64,000 nt of DNA from Vibrio sp. HDW18 (GCF_011306175.1 NZ_CP049913.1:992001-1056000), one strand, 5' to 3'. Shown: positions 30,552 through 44,513, counted from the stretch's first letter. The notes: generated from the letters alone by a model not told the origin. Program-made: numbers and translations.

Positions 30552-30579
30552 AAAAAAAGGCACCCGAAGGTGCCTTTTT
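30552..30579. terminator. Bidirectional terminator between rsd and rpoC
   Basis: AAAAAGGCACC-CGAA-GGTGCCTTTTT. The A-tract on one side and T-tract on the other let it stop both convergent genes. Confidence 0.9.
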
Positions 30580-30593
30580 GCATGGTTTGAGAC

Positions 30594-33500
30594 TTACTCG
30601 TCGTCAGAAGAGAAACCTGCATTGAGCAGTGCAGCGAGGTTGTCTGAGGCTTGCTCAGCCGATGGACCTTGCTGTTGTTGTGCACGTTTGGCTTGACGAT
30701 CTTGGTGGTAGGCAAAACCAGTACCCGCCGGGATCAGACGACCAACGATCACGTTCTCTTTCAGGCCACGCAGATCGTCACGCTTACCAGATACCGCCGC
30801 TTCCGTTAGCACGCGAGTGGTTTCTTGGAACGATGCTGCCGAGATGAAGGATTCCGTCGCCAGAGATGCTTTGGTAATACCTAGCAGCTCACGCTCGAAA
30901 CGAGCTGGCTCTTTGCCTTCTTCTTCCAGTTTACGGTTCGCGATCTTCACTTGTGAGTACTCAAGTGTCTCGCCAGGCAAGAACTCTGAGTCACCCGCGA
31001 AGGTGATCGTACACTTACGCAGCATTTGACGAACGATAGTCTCGATGTGCTTATCGTTAATCTTAACGCCTTGTAGACGGTAAACTTCCTGAACTTCGTT
31101 AGCGATGTAAGTGGTCACTGCATGGATACCACGCAGACGCAGAATGTCATGTGGCGACTCTGGGCCGTCCGCAATCACATCACCACGCTCGATACGCTCA
31201 CCTTCAAACACGTTCAATTGACGATGTTTCGGGATCATATCTTCGTAAGTATCACCGCTGTCACGGGTAATGATCAGACGACGCTTGCCTTTGGTCTCTT
31301 TACCGAACGATACGGTACCTGAGTGCTCGGCCAAAATCGCAGGCTCTTTTGGCTTACGTGCTTCAAACAGATCCGCAACGCGTGGTAGACCACCGGTGAT
31401 GTCTTTGTTACCGCCAGATTTCTGAGGAATACGAGCTAGAGTATCACCCACATTCACTTCAGCACCGTCGTCCAAGTTCACAATCGCTTTACCTGGCAGG
31501 AAGTATTGAGCTGGCATATCTGTACCTGGGATCAGGACATCTTTACCATTCGCATCAATCAGCTTAATCGCTGGACGCATATCTTTACCTGCGGCTGGAC
31601 GCGCTGCGGCTTCAGTCACTTCACTTGAAGACAGACCCGTCAAATCGTCGGTTTGACGAGAAACGGTAACGCCATCGATCATATCCACAAACTGTACGCG
31701 ACCGGCCACTTCAGTGATGATTGGCATGGTGTGCGCTTCCCAGTTCGCGACGGTTTCGCCCGCGGCGACGGCATCGCTATCGGCTTTGCTCAGCATTGAA
31801 CCGTATGGCAGTTTGTGTTTCTCTTTGGTACGACCAAATTCGTCAATGATGGTCAGCTCAGAAGCACGCGAGGTGATCACCAGCTTGCCATCTTTGTTGA
31901 TTACGAACTTCGCGTTATGCAGTTTCACCGAACCGTTGTTCTTGGCTTGAATGCTGTTTTCTGCTGCTGCCGTTGATGCCGCACCACCGATGTGGAACGT
32001 ACGCATCGTCAGCTGTGTACCAGGTTCACCGATAGACTGCGCGGCAATAACACCAACCGCTTCACCTTGGTTAACCAAGTGACCACGTGCTAGGTCACGA
32101 CCATAACACAGTGCACAACAACCGAAGTCAGATTCACAAGTTACCACTGAACGCACTTTGATTTGGTCAACTGAGTTGTCGTTGATCACCTTACACCACT
32201 TCTCATCGAGCAGCGTATTACGAGAGATCAGAACGTCGTCAGTACCTGGCTTGAGGATATCTTCCGATACCACACGACCCAGAGCCAATTCGGTCAGTGC
32301 AACTTTCACGTCACCACCTTCGATGTGTGGTGTCATCACCACGCCTTCGACAGTGCCACAATCGTGTTCAGTCACCACTACGTCTTGCGCTACGTCTACC
32401 AGACGACGAGTCAGGTAACCGGAGTTCGCTGTTTTCAGTGCCGTATCCGCCAGACCCTTACGAGCACCGTGCGTTGAGATAAAGTACTGAAGAACGTTTA
32501 GACCTTCTTTAAAGTTTGCGGTGATTGGCGTTTCGATGATCGAGCCATCTGGACGCGCCATCAGACCACGCATACCCGCCAACTGACGGATCTGAGCGGC
32601 CGAACCACGAGCGCCCGAGTCAGCCATCATATAGATGCTGTTGAACGACTCTTGCTTCTCTTGTTCACCTTGACGGTTAGTCACCTGCTCAGAAGAGAGG
32701 TTTTCCATCATCGCTTTCGCTACGCGATCGTTGGTTGAAGCCCAAATATCGATCACTTTGTTGTAGCGTTCGCCAGCGGTAACCAGACCTGACTGGAACT
32801 GCTCTTGAATTTCGCGAACTTCTTCTTCCGCTTCTGCAATTTCGGTGTACTTAGCCGCTGGAACCACCATGTCGTCGATACCAACCGATACACCAGACAG
32901 TGCCGCGTAAGCGAAACCGGTGTACATGATTTGGTCCGCGAAGACTACGGTGTCTTTCAGACCCAGCTTACGGTACGCTTCATTGAGCAGGTTAGAAATT
33001 TGCTTCTTACCCAGCTTCTGGTTAACCAAGCTGTATGGCAGACCTTTTGGTACGATTTGCCACAACATGGCACGGCCTACAGTCGTGTCAATCATCTTGG
33101 TTTCTGTGGTCAAGCTACCGTTTTCATGCTTGATGGTTTCGGTAATACGCACTTTAACGCGAGCGTGTAGCTCAGCCGTTTTGGTGCGGTATGCCTTTTC
33201 AGCCTCAGCCGGGCCAGTCAGGTACATACCTTCGCCTTTCGCATTGATCTTTTCACGAGTCATGTAGTACAGACCCAGTACCACGTCTTGCGATGGTACG
33301 ATGATTGGATCACCTGACGCAGGCGACAGAATGTTGTTGGTTGACATCATCAGGGTACGTGCTTCCAACTGCGCTTCTAGCGTCAGAGGAACGTGTACCG
33401 CCATTTGGTCACCATCGAAGTCCGCGTTATATGCCGCACACACCAATGGGTGCAGTTGGATCGCTTTACCTTCGATCAGAACTGGTTCAAACGCTTGGAT

Positions 33501-34799
33501 ACCCAAACGGTGCAGTGTTGGTGCACGGTTCAGTAGCACTGGGTGTTCGCGGATCACTTCATCTAAGATATCCCACACCACCGCTTCTTCGCGCTCAACC
33601 ATTTTCTTAGCCGCTTTGATCGTCGTTGCTAGGCCACGCGTTTCCAGCTTGCTGTAGATGAATGGTTTGAATAGCTCAAGCGCCATTTTCTTCGGCAGAC
33701 CACACTGATGCAGACGCAAGTATGGACCTACGGTGATAACCGAACGACCTGAATAGTCAACACGTTTACCCAGCAAGTTCTGACGGAAACGACCTTGCTT
33801 ACCTTTGATCATGTCAGCCAGAGACTTCAGAGGACGCTTGTTGGAACCGGTGATCGCACGACCACGACGGCCGTTATCCAGCAACGCATCCACAGACTCT
33901 TGCAGCATACGTTTTTCGTTACGTACGATGATGTCAGGGGCTGCCAGCTCAAGCAGACGCTTCAAACGGTTGTTACGGTTGATCACGCGACGGTACAGAT
34001 CGTTCAGATCTGACGTAGCGAAACGACCGCCATCCAGTGGCACCAGTGGACGTAGATCTGGCGGCAGCACTGGCAGCACAGTCAGGATCATCCATTCTGG
34101 TTTATTGCCAGAGGCAAGGAACGCTTCTACCAATTTCAGACGCTTAGTCAGCTTCTTACGCTTGGTTTCTGAGTTAGTGGTGTCCAGCTCTTCACGCATC
34201 TGCTCCGTTTCGGTTTGCAGATCCATCGATGCCAGCAGATCTTTGATCGCTTCCGCACCCATTTTCGCAGTGAACTCATCACCCCACTCTTCCAAGCGGT
34301 CGAGATACTCTTCTTCCGTCAGCATTTGACCACGTTCAAGGTCAGTCATGCCTGGCTCAGTCACTACGTACATTTCGAAGTACAGTACGCGTTCGATGTC
34401 ACGCAGAGGCATGTCCATCAGCAAACCGATACGAGATGGTAGAGACTTCAGGAACCAGATGTGTGCTACTGGAGAAGCCAGCTCGATGTGGCCCATACGG
34501 TCACGACGAACTTTAGTTTGGGTGACTTCAACGCCACATTTCTCACAGATCACACCACGGTGTTTCAGACGCTTATATTTGCCACAAAGACATTCGTAGT
34601 CTTTTACTGGGCCAAAAATACGCGCACAGAACAGACCATCGCGCTCAGGTTTGAACGTACGATAGTTGATGGTTTCAGGTTTTTTCACTTCACCAAAAGA
34701 CCATGAGCGGATCATGTCCGGTGAAGCCAGACCGATTTTGATCGCATCAAATTCTTCGGTCTTATGCTGTGCTTTTAGAAAGTTTAATAAGTCTTTCAC
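30594..34799 (-). CDS. rpoC: DNA-directed RNA polymerase subunit beta'
   Basis: Catalytic subunit of RNA polymerase. The GTG at 34799, preceded by AGGAGCTGAAT, opens into [11 protein letters not shown] and gives 1401 residues; the longer open frame adds 13 unsupported residues. The zinc ribbon near residues 70-88 (CLCGKY...CEKC), the catalytic NADFDGDQM loop near 458-466, the bridge/trigger region ([20 protein letters not shown]) and the second zinc site ([11 protein letters not shown]) are all intact. It follows rpoB by about 105 bp. Confidence 0.98.
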   Translation of the reverse strand: MKDLLNFLKAQHKTEEFDAIKIGLASPDMIRSWSFGEVKKPETINYRTFKPERDGLFCARIFGPVKDYECLCGKYKRLKHRGVICEKCGVEVTQTKVRRDRMGHIELASPVAHIWFLKSLPSRIGLLMDMPLRDIERVLYFEMYVVTEPGMTDLERGQMLTEEEYLDRLEEWGDEFTAKMGAEAIKDLLASMDLQTETEQMREELDTTNSETKRKKLTKRLKLVEAFLASGNKPEWMILTVLPVLPPDLRPLVPLDGGRFATSDLNDLYRRVINRNNRLKRLLELAAPDIIVRNEKRMLQESVDALLDNGRRGRAITGSNKRPLKSLADMIKGKQGRFRQNLLGKRVDYSGRSVITVGPYLRLHQCGLPKKMALELFKPFIYSKLETRGLATTIKAAKKMVEREEAVVWDILDEVIREHPVLLNRAPTLHRLGIQAFEPVLIEGKAIQLHPLVCAAYNADFDGDQMAVHVPLTLEAQLEARTLMMSTNNILSPASGDPIIVPSQDVVLGLYYMTREKINAKGEGMYLTGPAEAEKAYRTKTAELHARVKVRITETIKHENGSLTTETKMIDTTVGRAMLWQIVPKGLPYSLVNQKLGKKQISNLLNEAYRKLGLKDTVVFADQIMYTGFAYAALSGVSVGIDDMVVPAAKYTEIAEAEEEVREIQEQFQSGLVTAGERYNKVIDIWASTNDRVAKAMMENLSSEQVTNRQGEQEKQESFNSIYMMADSGARGSAAQIRQLAGMRGLMARPDGSIIETPITANFKEGLNVLQYFISTHGARKGLADTALKTANSGYLTRRLVDVAQDVVVTEHDCGTVEGVVMTPHIEGGDVKVALTELALGRVVSEDILKPGTDDVLISRNTLLDEKWCKVINDNSVDQIKVRSVVTCESDFGCCALCYGRDLARGHLVNQGEAVGVIAAQSIGEPGTQLTMRTFHIGGAASTAAAENSIQAKNNGSVKLHNAKFVINKDGKLVITSRASELTIIDEFGRTKEKHKLPYGSMLSKADSDAVAAGETVANWEAHTMPIITEVAGRVQFVDMIDGVTVSRQTDDLTGLSSSEVTEAAARPAAGKDMRPAIKLIDANGKDVLIPGTDMPAQYFLPGKAIVNLDDGAEVNVGDTLARIPQKSGGNKDITGGLPRVADLFEARKPKEPAILAEHSGTVSFGKETKGKRRLIITRDSGDTYEDMIPKHRQLNVFEGERIERGDVIADGPESPHDILRLRGIHAVTTYIANEVQEVYRLQGVKINDKHIETIVRQMLRKCTITFAGDSEFLPGETLEYSQVKIANRKLEEEGKEPARFERELLGITKASLATESFISAASFQETTRVLTEAAVSGKRDDLRGLKENVIVGRLIPAGTGFAYHQDRQAKRAQQQQGPSAEQASDNLAALLNAGFSSDDE

Positions 34800-34904
34800 A
34801 TTCAGCTCCTGTAAGGAGTTAAAAGGGACTCGCTGCACTTAGCCGCGAGCACCTTCCTACCGAAAACCACTAGGCTTCCCCTTGCGGGGAAACCTGAGGG
34901 TTTA

Positions 34905-37900
34905 TTATTCGTCTTCTAGCTCGATGTTGATACCTAGCGAGCGGATCTCTTTCAACAGTACGTTGAACGATTCTGGCATACCAGGTTCCATCGCGTGATT
35001 GCCATCTACGATGTTCTTATACATCTTAGTACGGCCGTTCACGTCGTCCGATTTCACGGTCAACATCTCTTGCAGAGTATACGCAGCACCGTATGCTTCC
35101 AGTGCCCACACTTCCATCTCACCGAAGCGCTGACCACCGAACTGAGCTTTACCGCCCAGAGGTTGCTGAGTAACCAGACTGTAAGAGCCTGTAGAACGAG
35201 CGTGCATCTTATCGTCAACCAAGTGGTTCAGTTTGAGCATGTACATGTAACCAACGGTAACTGGACGCTCAAACGCATCACCCGTACGGCCATCAAACAG
35301 AGTCAACTGACCAGAAGCTGGCAGATCCGCCAGTTCCAACATCGCCTTGATCGACGCTTCAGGAGCACCATCGAATACCGGCGTCGCCACTGGCAAACCT
35401 GCACGCAGGTTTTGCGCTAGAGTCCGCACGTCTTCATCGCTCAGTGCTGAAATATCAACACGTTGACGAGTATCGCCCAGATCATACACCTTCTGCAGGA
35501 ACTCACGCAGCTTGGCTAGCTCTTGCTGTTCCTTGATCATTTGGTTGATCTTGTCACCGATACCTTTCGCCGCCAGACCTAAGTGAACTTCTAGGATCTG
35601 ACCGATGTTCATCCGCGATGGTACGCCCAGTGGGTTCAGTACGATGTCAACCGGCTGGCCGTTTTCATCGTATGGCATGTCTTCAACAGGGTTGATCTTC
35701 GAGATAACACCTTTGTTACCGTGACGACCCGCCATCTTATCACCCGGCTGGATGCGACGTTTCACTGCGAGGTAAACTTTAACAATCTTCAGTACGCCAG
35801 GAGCCAGATCATCACCTTGGGTGATCTTACGACGCTTAGTTTCAAACTTCTTATCGAAGTCTGCTTTCAATTCGTCGTACTGTTCTGCCAGTTGCTCTAG
35901 TTGGTTTTGCAGCTCTTCATTTTCAAGTGTCTGCTCTAACCATTTCTTACGTTCGATTGAACCCAGTTTCGCTTCGGTGTAACCACCCGCCAACAGCACT
36001 GAACGCACACGCGCCAGCAGACCGCCTTCCAGAATTTGGAACTCTTCTGTCAGATCTTTCTTGGCTTCTTTCAGCTGCATCTGTTCGATTTCAAGCGCAC
36101 GTTTGTCTTTTTCTACGCCATCGCGAGTGAAGACTTGTACGTCGATAACCGTACCCGCTACTGAGTTTGGTACCCGCAGAGAAGTGTCTTTTACATCAGA
36201 CGCTTTCTCACCGAAGATTGCACGCAGCAGTTTCTCTTCTGGAGTCAGTTGTGTTTCACCTTTTGGTGTTACTTTACCAACCAGAATATCGCCGCCTTTC
36301 ACTTCAGCACCAATGTACACGATGCCTGATTCGTCGAGTTTAGACAGTGCAGCTTCACCCACATTCGGGATATCAGCCGTGATCTCTTCTGAACCGAGCT
36401 TAGTATCACGCGCCACACAAGACAGCTCTTGAATGTGGATCGTGGTAAAGCGGTCATCTTGTACTACACGCTCAGAGACTAAGATTGAGTCTTCGAAGTT
36501 GTAACCATTCCAAGGCATAAATGCGATACGCATGTTTTGGCCAAGAGCCAATTCGCCAAGGTCAGTCGAAGGACCATCTGCCAGTACGTCGCCGCGAGCC
36601 ACAGGTTCACCCGGCATCACGCATGGACGCTGGTTAATACAAGTGTTTTGGTTCGAACGCGTGTACTTAGTCAGATTGTAGATATCGATACCCGCTTCAC
36701 CGGAGATCAACTCTTCTTCGTTCACTTTCACTACGATGCGTGAAGCATCAACCGACTGGATAATACCGCCACGTTTGGCAACTGCCGTTACACCAGAGTC
36801 AACCGCTACGTTACGCTCAATACCGGTACCAACCAGTGGTTTCTCGGAACGCAGAGTTGGCACCGCCTGACGTTGCATGTTCGCACCCATCAAGGCACGG
36901 TTAGCATCATCGTGTTCTAGGAACGGGATCAGCGATGCTGCGATCGATACGACTTGGTTGGTCGCAACGTCCATGTAGTCAACGTGTTCACGAGGGTGAA
37001 GACCTGACTCACCTTTTTGACGTGCAGTAACCAACTCATCAGCAAAACCGCCTTCTTCCGCGAGCTTAGCGTTCGCCTGAGCGATAACGAATTGACCTTC
37101 TTCAATCGCAGAAAGGTAATCCACTTCGTCAGTCACGATACCATTCACCACACGGCGGTAAGGTGTTTCTAGGAAACCATACTCATTACAACGAGCAAAC
37201 GCTGACAGTGAGTTAATCAAACCGATGTTTGGACCTTCCGGAGTTTCGATAGGACACAGACGACCGTAGTGGGTTACGTGTACGTCACGAACTTCGAAAC
37301 CAGCACGCTCACGAGTCAGACCGCCAGGGCCCAAAGCAGAAATACGACGCTTGTGCGTCACTTCTGACAACGGGTTGTTCTGGTCCATAAACTGAGATAG
37401 CTGAGAAGAACCAAAGAATTCTTTTACAGCAGCAGAAATTGGTTTCGCATTGATCAGATCTTGTGGCATCACATTGTCAAGATCACCTAAGCTTAGGCGT
37501 TCTTTCACAGCGCGTTCAACACGTACCAGACCCACACGGAATTGGTTTTCTGCCATTTCGCCAACACTACGGATACGACGGTTACCAAGGTGGTCGATAT
37601 CGTCCACTTCGCCTTTACCGTTACGGATCGAGATCAGTTTCTTCATCACTTCGATGATGTCGATCTCATCCAGCGTACCTTGCTCACCAGCATCATCACG
37701 ACCGATAGAGCTGTTGAACTTCATACGGCCAACAGTTGATAAATCGTAACGTTCAGCAGAGAAGAATAGACTATCAAATAGTCCTTCAGCGGCTTCTTTC
37801 GTTGGCGGCTCGCCAGGGCGCATCATGCGGTAGATTTCTACCAGAGCAGAGATGCGATCGGTGGTGCCATCAACGCGCAGGGTTTCTGACATGAACGGAC

Positions 37901-38930
37901 CGTGGTCCAGATCATTGGTAAACAGAACCTCTAGCTTCTTGTAGCCGGCTTGAGACAGATTCGCCAATGCTTCCAGGCTGATTTCCTGGTTAGCGGCAAT
38001 AATCAGTTCGCCTGTTGCTTCGTTTACGTAATCTTTTGCAGACACTTTGCCTACGATGTACTCAACCGGAACTTCAATGAAGTTCACACCATCTTTTTCA
38101 AGTTGACGGATGTGACGTGCAGTCACACGACGGCCTTTCTCTACGTAAACTTTACCATCCGCTTCGATATCAAATGTTGCCGTTTCACCACGTAGACGCT
38201 CTGGAACCAACTCCATCATTAGAGTTTGATCTTTCACTTCGAAATTCACTTTTTCGAAGAAGATGTCCAGAATTTCAGCGCCAGTTTTACCTAGTGCACG
38301 CAGAATGATTGAAGCAGGTAGCTTACGACGACGGTCAATACGTACGTACAGGTTGTCTTTTGGATCGAACTCAAAATCAAGCCATGAACCACGGTACGGA
38401 ATGATCCGTGCGTTATACAGAACTTTACCTGAAGAGTGGGTCTTACCCTTATCGCTGTCGAAGAACACGCCTGGGCTTCGGTGCAGCTGGGATACGATAA
38501 CCCGCTCGGTACCATTAATTACGAAGGTACCATTATCTGTCATGAGCGGAATTTCACCCATGTAGACTTCTTGTTCTTTAATATCTTTGACAGTACCTGC
38601 TGGCGCGTCTTTATCAAAGATCACTAGGCGCAGTTTTACGCGTAGCGGTTTTGAATAAGTTACACCACGGATTTGACATTCTTTAACGTCAAAAACTGGC
38701 TCACCAAGACGGTAGCTAACGTATTGCAGCTCTGAATTGCCGTTATAGCTCTGGATTGGAAATACAGAACGAAAAGCGGCTTCAAGACCGTATTGTCCTT
38801 CAGGATCCTGTTCGATGAACTTTTCGAACGAATCGAGCTGGATCGATAGCAGGTATGGAATGTCCAACACTTGTGGACGAGTACCAAAGTCCTTACGGAT
38901 GCGCTTTTTCTCGGTATAAGAGTAAACCAT
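34905..38930 (-). CDS. rpoB: DNA-directed RNA polymerase subunit beta
   Basis: The ATG at 38930 ([16 protein letters not shown]) gives 1341 residues, like other vibrios. The rifampicin region is wild type: [15 protein letters not shown] then [20 protein letters not shown], with the usual Asp, His and Ser of codons 516, 526 and 531 (E. coli numbering), so no resistance is predicted from it. The C-terminal part has the conserved GRHGNKGV and [11 protein letters not shown] blocks. The attenuator at 39107-39137 precedes it. Confidence 0.98.
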   Translation of the reverse strand: MVYSYTEKKRIRKDFGTRPQVLDIPYLLSIQLDSFEKFIEQDPEGQYGLEAAFRSVFPIQSYNGNSELQYVSYRLGEPVFDVKECQIRGVTYSKPLRVKLRLVIFDKDAPAGTVKDIKEQEVYMGEIPLMTDNGTFVINGTERVIVSQLHRSPGVFFDSDKGKTHSSGKVLYNARIIPYRGSWLDFEFDPKDNLYVRIDRRRKLPASIILRALGKTGAEILDIFFEKVNFEVKDQTLMMELVPERLRGETATFDIEADGKVYVEKGRRVTARHIRQLEKDGVNFIEVPVEYIVGKVSAKDYVNEATGELIIAANQEISLEALANLSQAGYKKLEVLFTNDLDHGPFMSETLRVDGTTDRISALVEIYRMMRPGEPPTKEAAEGLFDSLFFSAERYDLSTVGRMKFNSSIGRDDAGEQGTLDEIDIIEVMKKLISIRNGKGEVDDIDHLGNRRIRSVGEMAENQFRVGLVRVERAVKERLSLGDLDNVMPQDLINAKPISAAVKEFFGSSQLSQFMDQNNPLSEVTHKRRISALGPGGLTRERAGFEVRDVHVTHYGRLCPIETPEGPNIGLINSLSAFARCNEYGFLETPYRRVVNGIVTDEVDYLSAIEEGQFVIAQANAKLAEEGGFADELVTARQKGESGLHPREHVDYMDVATNQVVSIAASLIPFLEHDDANRALMGANMQRQAVPTLRSEKPLVGTGIERNVAVDSGVTAVAKRGGIIQSVDASRIVVKVNEEELISGEAGIDIYNLTKYTRSNQNTCINQRPCVMPGEPVARGDVLADGPSTDLGELALGQNMRIAFMPWNGYNFEDSILVSERVVQDDRFTTIHIQELSCVARDTKLGSEEITADIPNVGEAALSKLDESGIVYIGAEVKGGDILVGKVTPKGETQLTPEEKLLRAIFGEKASDVKDTSLRVPNSVAGTVIDVQVFTRDGVEKDKRALEIEQMQLKEAKKDLTEEFQILEGGLLARVRSVLLAGGYTEAKLGSIERKKWLEQTLENEELQNQLEQLAEQYDELKADFDKKFETKRRKITQGDDLAPGVLKIVKVYLAVKRRIQPGDKMAGRHGNKGVISKINPVEDMPYDENGQPVDIVLNPLGVPSRMNIGQILEVHLGLAAKGIGDKINQMIKEQQELAKLREFLQKVYDLGDTRQRVDISALSDEDVRTLAQNLRAGLPVATPVFDGAPEASIKAMLELADLPASGQLTLFDGRTGDAFERPVTVGYMYMLKLNHLVDDKMHARSTGSYSLVTQQPLGGKAQFGGQRFGEMEVWALEAYGAAYTLQEMLTVKSDDVNGRTKMYKNIVDGNHAMEPGMPESFNVLLKEIRSLGINIELEDE

Positions 38931-39106
38931 GGGGTTCCTCAGCTCGCTGATAAGTGACCCAAACTGTCCGCCTTTCAGGTTAAAAAGGGGTGGGACAGTG
39001 ACTAATCGCTGTTTACTGTAGTGTGAATCATTGCGTTGCAATAAATTCATTTGCATGAGTATGAGACGCTTAAACAGCGGGAAAATTCGTCCATACCCTA
39101 CAGCGC

Positions 39107-39137
39107 AAAAAGGCCGGTGGTTATTAAACCACCAGCC
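39107..39137 (-). terminator. Attenuator between rplL and rpoB
   Basis: Minus-strand stem GGCTGGTGGTT / AACCACCGGCC (one G-U pair), 4-base loop, then TTTTTGCGC. Such partial terminators between rplL and rpoBC are known in E. coli and set the ribosome-to-polymerase ratio. Confidence 0.85.
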
Positions 39138-39169
39138 ATTAGCCTTGCGGCTAAGAAATTAAGTAGGAA

Positions 39170-39532
39170 TTACTTAACTTCAACAGCTGCACCAGCTTCT
39201 TCAAGCTCTTTCTTCAGTGCTTCTGCTTCGTCTTTAGATACCGCTTCTTTAACAGCAGCTGGAGCACCGTCAACTAGAGCTTTCGCTTCTTTCAGACCTA
39301 GACCAGTTGCGCCACGTACTGCTTTGATAACAGCAACTTTGTTCGCGCCAGCAGCAGTCAGAATTACGTTGAATTCAGTTTGCTCTTCAACAGCAGCAGC
39401 AGCAGGACCAGATACAACTGCAGCAGCAGCAGTAACACCGAACTTCTCTTCCATAGCAGAGATCAGTTCAACAACTTGCATTACAGACATTTCTGCAATA
39501 GCGTCTAGGATTTGCTCGTTAGTAATAGACAT
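39170..39532 (-). CDS. rplL: 50S ribosomal protein L7/L12
   Basis: Stalk protein that recruits translation GTPases. 120 residues. N-terminal dimerisation helices ([20 protein letters not shown]), an Ala-rich hinge (residues about 35-52) and the C-terminal GTPase-binding domain ([20 protein letters not shown]) are all present. It is 66 bp downstream of rplJ. Codon bias is extreme, as expected for a protein present in several copies per ribosome. Confidence 0.98.
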   Translation of the reverse strand: MSITNEQILDAIAEMSVMQVVELISAMEEKFGVTAAAAVVSGPAAAAVEEQTEFNVILTAAGANKVAVIKAVRGATGLGLKEAKALVDGAPAAVKEAVSKDEAEALKKELEEAGAAVEVK

Positions 39533-39598
39533 AACAATTCTCTTTTAAGTCAACAATAAGTTTATTTAGCAACCAGTAGAAGGCGAAAGCGATTAGGC

Positions 39599-40087
39599 TT
39601 AAGCAGCTTCTTTTTGATCGCGGACAGCAGCGATAGTACGAACCAGCTTGCCAGCAGAAGCTTCTTTCATGCACATCATCAGGCGTGCAATCGCTTCGTC
39701 GTAAGTTGGTAGTGTCGCTAGTACTTCAGGGTCAGTCAGTACGCCTTCATATGCAGCTGCTTTGATTTCAAATGCTTTGTTCTCTTTCGCGAATTCTTTA
39801 AAAAGACGCGCTGCAGCACCTGGGTGCTCATTAGAGAAGCCGATCAAAGTAGGACCTACGAATACGTCTTTTAGACATTCGTAAGCTGTGCCTTCTACTG
39901 CGCGACGTGCTAGTGTGTTACGAACAACTTTCAGGTAAACGCCCGCTTCACGAGCTTGTTTACGCAGATTAGTCATCGCAGCAACTTGAACACCACGAGA
40001 GTCAGCAACAACTGCAGAAAGTGCACCACTGGCCGCTTCGTTGACTTCAGCAACAATTGCTTTTTTGTCTTGAAGATTTAAAGCCAT
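39599..40087 (-). CDS. rplJ: 50S ribosomal protein L10
   Basis: Anchors L7/L12 dimers to the 23S rRNA GTPase centre. 162 residues. It starts with [17 protein letters not shown] and has the conserved [12 protein letters not shown] segment and a C-terminal helix that binds L12. In E. coli the L10-L12 complex represses its own mRNA through the leader, and a suitably long leader is present here (about 230 bases). Confidence 0.97.
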   Translation of the reverse strand: MALNLQDKKAIVAEVNEAASGALSAVVADSRGVQVAAMTNLRKQAREAGVYLKVVRNTLARRAVEGTAYECLKDVFVGPTLIGFSNEHPGAAARLFKEFAKENKAFEIKAAAYEGVLTDPEVLATLPTYDEAIARLMMCMKEASAGKLVRTIAAVRDQKEAA

Positions 40088-40318
40088 CTTGGATTAACTC
40101 CTGGTTGTCGTTACACCACTCACTATTATCAGCAACAGTGAGAGTTTTTTTGGTGCAGTCCCAGAAGAAAGCTAACTTAAAAAGTAAATCTTTCTGTCAG
40201 TTCGGGCACCATCTACGTAGGTTTTATTAAGTTATCCAAAGATAACGCCTACGGTCTTGGACGGAGACTGGGTTATTATCTCAAGGATAAAGGTTCAGCC
40301 CCAACCACAAATATTAGG
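40088..40318 (-). promoter_or_regulatory. rplJ leader (probable L10 autoregulation region)
   Basis: About 230 bases of untranslated RNA between the promoter at 40325-40353 and the rplJ ATG. Position and length match the L10-leader element of gammaproteobacteria. The fold was not computed. Confidence 0.55.
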
Positions 40319-40324
40319 CGCAAA

Positions 40325-40353
40325 ATTATACATTAATTTTGCGCCTATGCAAA
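40325..40353 (-). promoter_or_regulatory. Promoter of rplJL-rpoBC (P-L10)
   Basis: Minus strand TTTGCA (40353-40348), 17-base spacer, TATAAT (40330-40325), then TTTGCGCC. It lies within 30 bp of the rplA stop. The -10 box is inside a 12-bp inverted repeat (AGGCGCAAAATT / AATTTTGCGCCT), so the same DNA could also fold as a hairpin in readthrough RNA from rplA. Confidence 0.8.
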
Positions 40354-40357
40354 TGCA

Positions 40358-41492
<1,135 letters not shown>

Positions 41493-41575
41493 GATATTTC
41501 CTAGATTATGGGTGCAAACGCTAACCGATTGGTCAGCTCCCCGAGTTTCATAAAGAACCTATAAAAAGGCGCGAA

Positions 41576-41604
41576 ATTATAGTCATAATCCACGCCTCAA
41601 ACAA
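41576..41604 (-). promoter_or_regulatory. Promoter of rplKA (P-L11)
   Basis: Minus strand TTGTTT (41604-41599), 17-base spacer, TATAAT (41581-41576), then TTCGCGCC. The arrangement closely resembles the rplJ promoter, including the GCGCC discriminator. A short inverted repeat (AGGCG...CGCCT) surrounds the -10 box. Confidence 0.78.
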
Positions 41605-41622
41605 GCCTAAAGCGATGCTTTT

Positions 41623-42171
41623 TTAATCAAACTTTTCAACTTGACCAAATTCGAGCTCAACAGGTGTGGCGCGACCAAAGATCGATACCGATACTTTCAA
41701 GCGGCTCTTCTCGTAATCCACCTCTTCAACGGTACCGTTGAAGTCAGCAAATGGACCATCATTAACACGTACCACTTCACCAGCTTCGAACATCGTTTTC
41801 GGACGCGGCGCTTCGCTGGCTTTTTCAAGACGGTTTAGGATCGCATCCGCTTCCTTATCGGTGATCGGTGCTGGACGATCTGATGTACCACCAATGAATC
41901 CCATGACACGAGGTACGCTACGCACCAAGTGCCAAGATTCATCATTCATGATCATCTGTACGAGCACATAACCTGGGAAGAATTTACGCTCGCTTTTGCG
42001 GCGTTGGCCTGCGCGCATTTCAACCACTTCTTCTGTTGGTACTAACACTTCACCAAACAGCTCTTCCATACCGTGCATTTTGATATGTTCACGAAGTGAC
42101 TGAGCAACACGGCCTTCAAATCCAGAGAAGGCTTGAACTACATACCAGCGTTTTTTCGGAGCTTCACTCAT
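41623..42171 (-). CDS. nusG: Transcription termination/antitermination protein NusG
   Basis: Couples RNA polymerase to the ribosome or Rho and supports rRNA antitermination. 182 residues (E. coli 181). The NGN domain ([20 protein letters not shown], with [10 protein letters not shown]) is followed by the KOW domain near residue 128 ([21 protein letters not shown]). It is 15 bp after secE, the usual secE-nusG operon. Confidence 0.98.
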   Translation of the reverse strand: MSEAPKKRWYVVQAFSGFEGRVAQSLREHIKMHGMEELFGEVLVPTEEVVEMRAGQRRKSERKFFPGYVLVQMIMNDESWHLVRSVPRVMGFIGGTSDRPAPITDKEADAILNRLEKASEAPRPKTMFEAGEVVRVNDGPFADFNGTVEEVDYEKSRLKVSVSIFGRATPVELEFGQVEKFD

Positions 42172-42186
42172 GTATTAAACCCTCTA

Positions 42187-42567
42187 CTATACTCCGGTCA
42201 CAAAGGCGACGAGACGAACCATAATCCCGTCAATACCCCAAAGTGCCAGAGCCATTACAATACTTACTGCTAAAACGATCAACGTGGTTTGCATAGTTTC
42301 TTGGCGCGTAGGCCAAACCACTTTGCGAACTTCCATGCGAGACTCGCGAGCAAACACGATCGCTTGTTTGCCTTTTGTTGTTGTCGCAGCCACACCTAGT
42401 GCAGCGGCTATCAACACAATTACACCTGCGGCACGAGCGACCACAGAAAGTTCACCATACAGGTAATTACCCACAACAGCGGCAACCAGCAGAACAAAAG
42501 TGATTACCCACTTCAGAGTATCTGCTGCATTTGAGCTATCAGGAGCTTCAGCGTTGTTTGCTTTCAT
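42187..42567 (-). CDS. secE: Protein translocase subunit SecE
   Basis: Essential clamp subunit of SecYEG. The ATG at 42567 (MKANNAEAPDSSNAADTLKW) gives 126 residues (E. coli 127). There are three membrane segments, near residues 19-37, 45-62 and 95-115. The conserved amphipathic helix ESRMEVRKVVWPTRQET precedes the third. It is co-transcribed with nusG. I see no convincing promoter in the 220 bp between tufB and secE. Confidence 0.95.
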   Translation of the reverse strand: MKANNAEAPDSSNAADTLKWVITFVLLVAAVVGNYLYGELSVVARAAGVIVLIAAALGVAATTTKGKQAIVFARESRMEVRKVVWPTRQETMQTTLIVLAVSIVMALALWGIDGIMVRLVAFVTGV

Positions 42568-42741
42568 AAACCAACCTGTCACAAATCTGACTTCTAGACG
42601 ACAACAACCCCGCTGTTGCAGGGCAAATCCATTCGGTCAACGCAATGCGCTGATTCCATACTTAAGTGTGACGAAAAACGCCTCACTCCAAAACTTTGAC
42701 TGCATCTGATCAAGAAATCGACACATTATTGTGCAGCGCAG

Positions 42742-42767
42742 AAAAAGGGCATCAAATGATGCCCTTT
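42742..42767 (-). terminator. Terminator after tufB
   Basis: AAAAAGGGCATC-AAAT... palindrome: 12-bp arms (AAAAAGGGCATC / GATGCCCTTTTT) ending in a T-run on the minus strand. Confidence 0.9.
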
Positions 42768-42789
42768 TTAATAGTGCTTAGTCAAATAA

Positions 42790-43974
42790 TTAAGCGATGA
42801 TCTTAGCTACAACACCAGCACCTACTGTACGACCGCCTTCACGGATCGCAAAGCGTAGACCTTCGTCCATCGCGATTGGTGCAATCAGGTCAACTACCAT
42901 TTGGATGTTGTCGCCTGGCATTACCATTTCTACGCCTTCTGGTAGCTCGATGCTGCCTGTTACGTCAGTTGTACGGAAGTAGAACTGTGGACGGTAACCT
43001 TTGAAGAATGGAGTATGACGGCCACCTTCATCTTTTGACAGTACGTATACTTCTGACTCGAACTTAGTGTGTGGAGTGATTGAACCTGGCTTCGCCAGTA
43101 CTTGTCCACGCTCTACGTCGTCACGCTTAGTACCACGTAGCAGGGCACCAACGTTCTCACCTGCACGACCTTCGTCAAGCAGCTTACGGAACATTTCTAC
43201 ACCAGTACAGGTAGTCGTTACTGTGTCTTTGATACCTACGATCGCAACTTCGTCACCCACTTTCAGGATGCCGCGCTCGATACGACCAGTTACTACAGTA
43301 CCACGGCCTTGGATTGAGAATACGTCTTCGATTGGCATCAGGAATGCCATGTCTACTGCACGCTCTGGCTCTGGAATGTAAGTGTCCAGCGCTTCTGCCA
43401 GTTCAATGATCTTCGCTTCCCACTGCTCTTCGCCGTTTAGCGCGCCCAGTGCTGAACCTTGGATTACTGGCAGGTCATCACCTGGGAAATCGTACTCTGA
43501 CAACAGCTCACGTACTTCCATTTCAACCAGCTCTAGTAGCTCTTCGTCATCAACCATGTCACATTTGTTCATGAATACGATGATGTAAGGGATACCTACT
43601 TGACGACCCAGCAGGATGTGCTCACGAGTTTGTGGCATTGGGCCATCTGTCGCTGCTACTACTAGGATACCACCGTCCATCTGTGCAGCACCAGTGATCA
43701 TGTTCTTAACATAATCCGCGTGTCCTGGACAGTCTACGTGTGCGTAGTGACGGTTTGGTGTATCGTACTCTACGTGAGAAGTATTGATAGTAATACCACG
43801 CTCACGCTCTTCTGGTGCGTTGTCGATTGACGCGAAGTCACGCGCTTTACCGCCGTATACTTTAGACAGTACAGTACAGATAGCTGCAGTTAGAGTTGTT
43901 TTACCGTGGTCAACGTGGCCGATAGTACCAACGTTTACGTGCGGTTTCGTACGTTCAAATTTTTCTTTAGACAT
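42790..43974 (-). CDS. tufB: Elongation factor Tu
   Basis: Delivers aminoacyl-tRNA to the ribosome. The ATG at 43974 ([20 protein letters not shown]) gives 394 residues; the longer open frame upstream is not coding. P-loop GHVDHGKT, switch [11 protein letters not shown] and NKCD are intact. It is named tufB because four tRNA genes lie directly upstream in the E. coli order thrU-tyrU-glyT-thrT-tufB. A second tuf copy would be expected downstream of the str operon, beyond the left edge. Confidence 0.97.
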   Translation of the reverse strand: MSKEKFERTKPHVNVGTIGHVDHGKTTLTAAICTVLSKVYGGKARDFASIDNAPEERERGITINTSHVEYDTPNRHYAHVDCPGHADYVKNMITGAAQMDGGILVVAATDGPMPQTREHILLGRQVGIPYIIVFMNKCDMVDDEELLELVEMEVRELLSEYDFPGDDLPVIQGSALGALNGEEQWEAKIIELAEALDTYIPEPERAVDMAFLMPIEDVFSIQGRGTVVTGRIERGILKVGDEVAIVGIKDTVTTTCTGVEMFRKLLDEGRAGENVGALLRGTKRDDVERGQVLAKPGSITPHTKFESEVYVLSKDEGGRHTPFFKGYRPQFYFRTTDVTGSIELPEGVEMVMPGDNIQMVVDLIAPIAMDEGLRFAIREGGRTVGAGVVAKIIA

Positions 43975-44077
43975 GAGTTGTCCCTCTAGGTACGGATGTA
44001 GGTGGCATTGATATGACCACGCAACCAAAAAATATCGGTAGTAAAGTATATATCAAAAGGAAATTTTTGCTTAGATC

Positions 44078-44153
<76 letters not shown>

Positions 44154-44166
44154 ACTCTAAAATGAG

Positions 44167-44241
<75 letters not shown>

Positions 44242-44275
44242 ACACGTAGCTCTGAGCGCTATTTCCTTAAAAATA

Positions 44276-44360
<85 letters not shown>

Positions 44361-44395
44361 AAATTTTTGGACCATTTTATTGCTAATGAAGAAAA

Positions 44396-44471
<76 letters not shown>

Positions 44472-44484
44472 ATAAGTGGTGCGC

Positions 44485-44513
44485 ATTCTAGTGAATGATC
44501 TTAGACCTTGCAA
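44485..44513 (-). promoter_or_regulatory. Promoter of the tRNA-tufB operon
   Basis: Minus strand TTGCAA (44513-44508), 17-base spacer, TAGAAT (44490-44485), then GCGCACC, a GC-rich discriminator. Directly upstream is a very AT-rich stretch (TTTTTTTAAATATAAGG and A/T runs) that could act as an UP element. Confidence 0.82.

Noticed and set aside
30629..34706. Plus-strand open frames over rpoC, up to about 174 codons
   Set aside because: Shadows of a strongly biased conserved gene; sequences show no domain and lack start signals.
36841..37500. Possible rifampicin-resistance changes in rpoB
   Set aside because: The cluster I residues are wild type. Likewise Lys43 and Lys88 of S12 are wild type for streptomycin.
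34995..38627. Plus-strand open frames over rpoB
   Set aside because: Same reason: antisense shadows of the beta subunit gene.
39051..39548. 165-codon plus-strand frame opposite rplL
   Set aside because: Ser/Ala-rich translation mirrors the Ala-rich L7/L12 codons; not a real gene.
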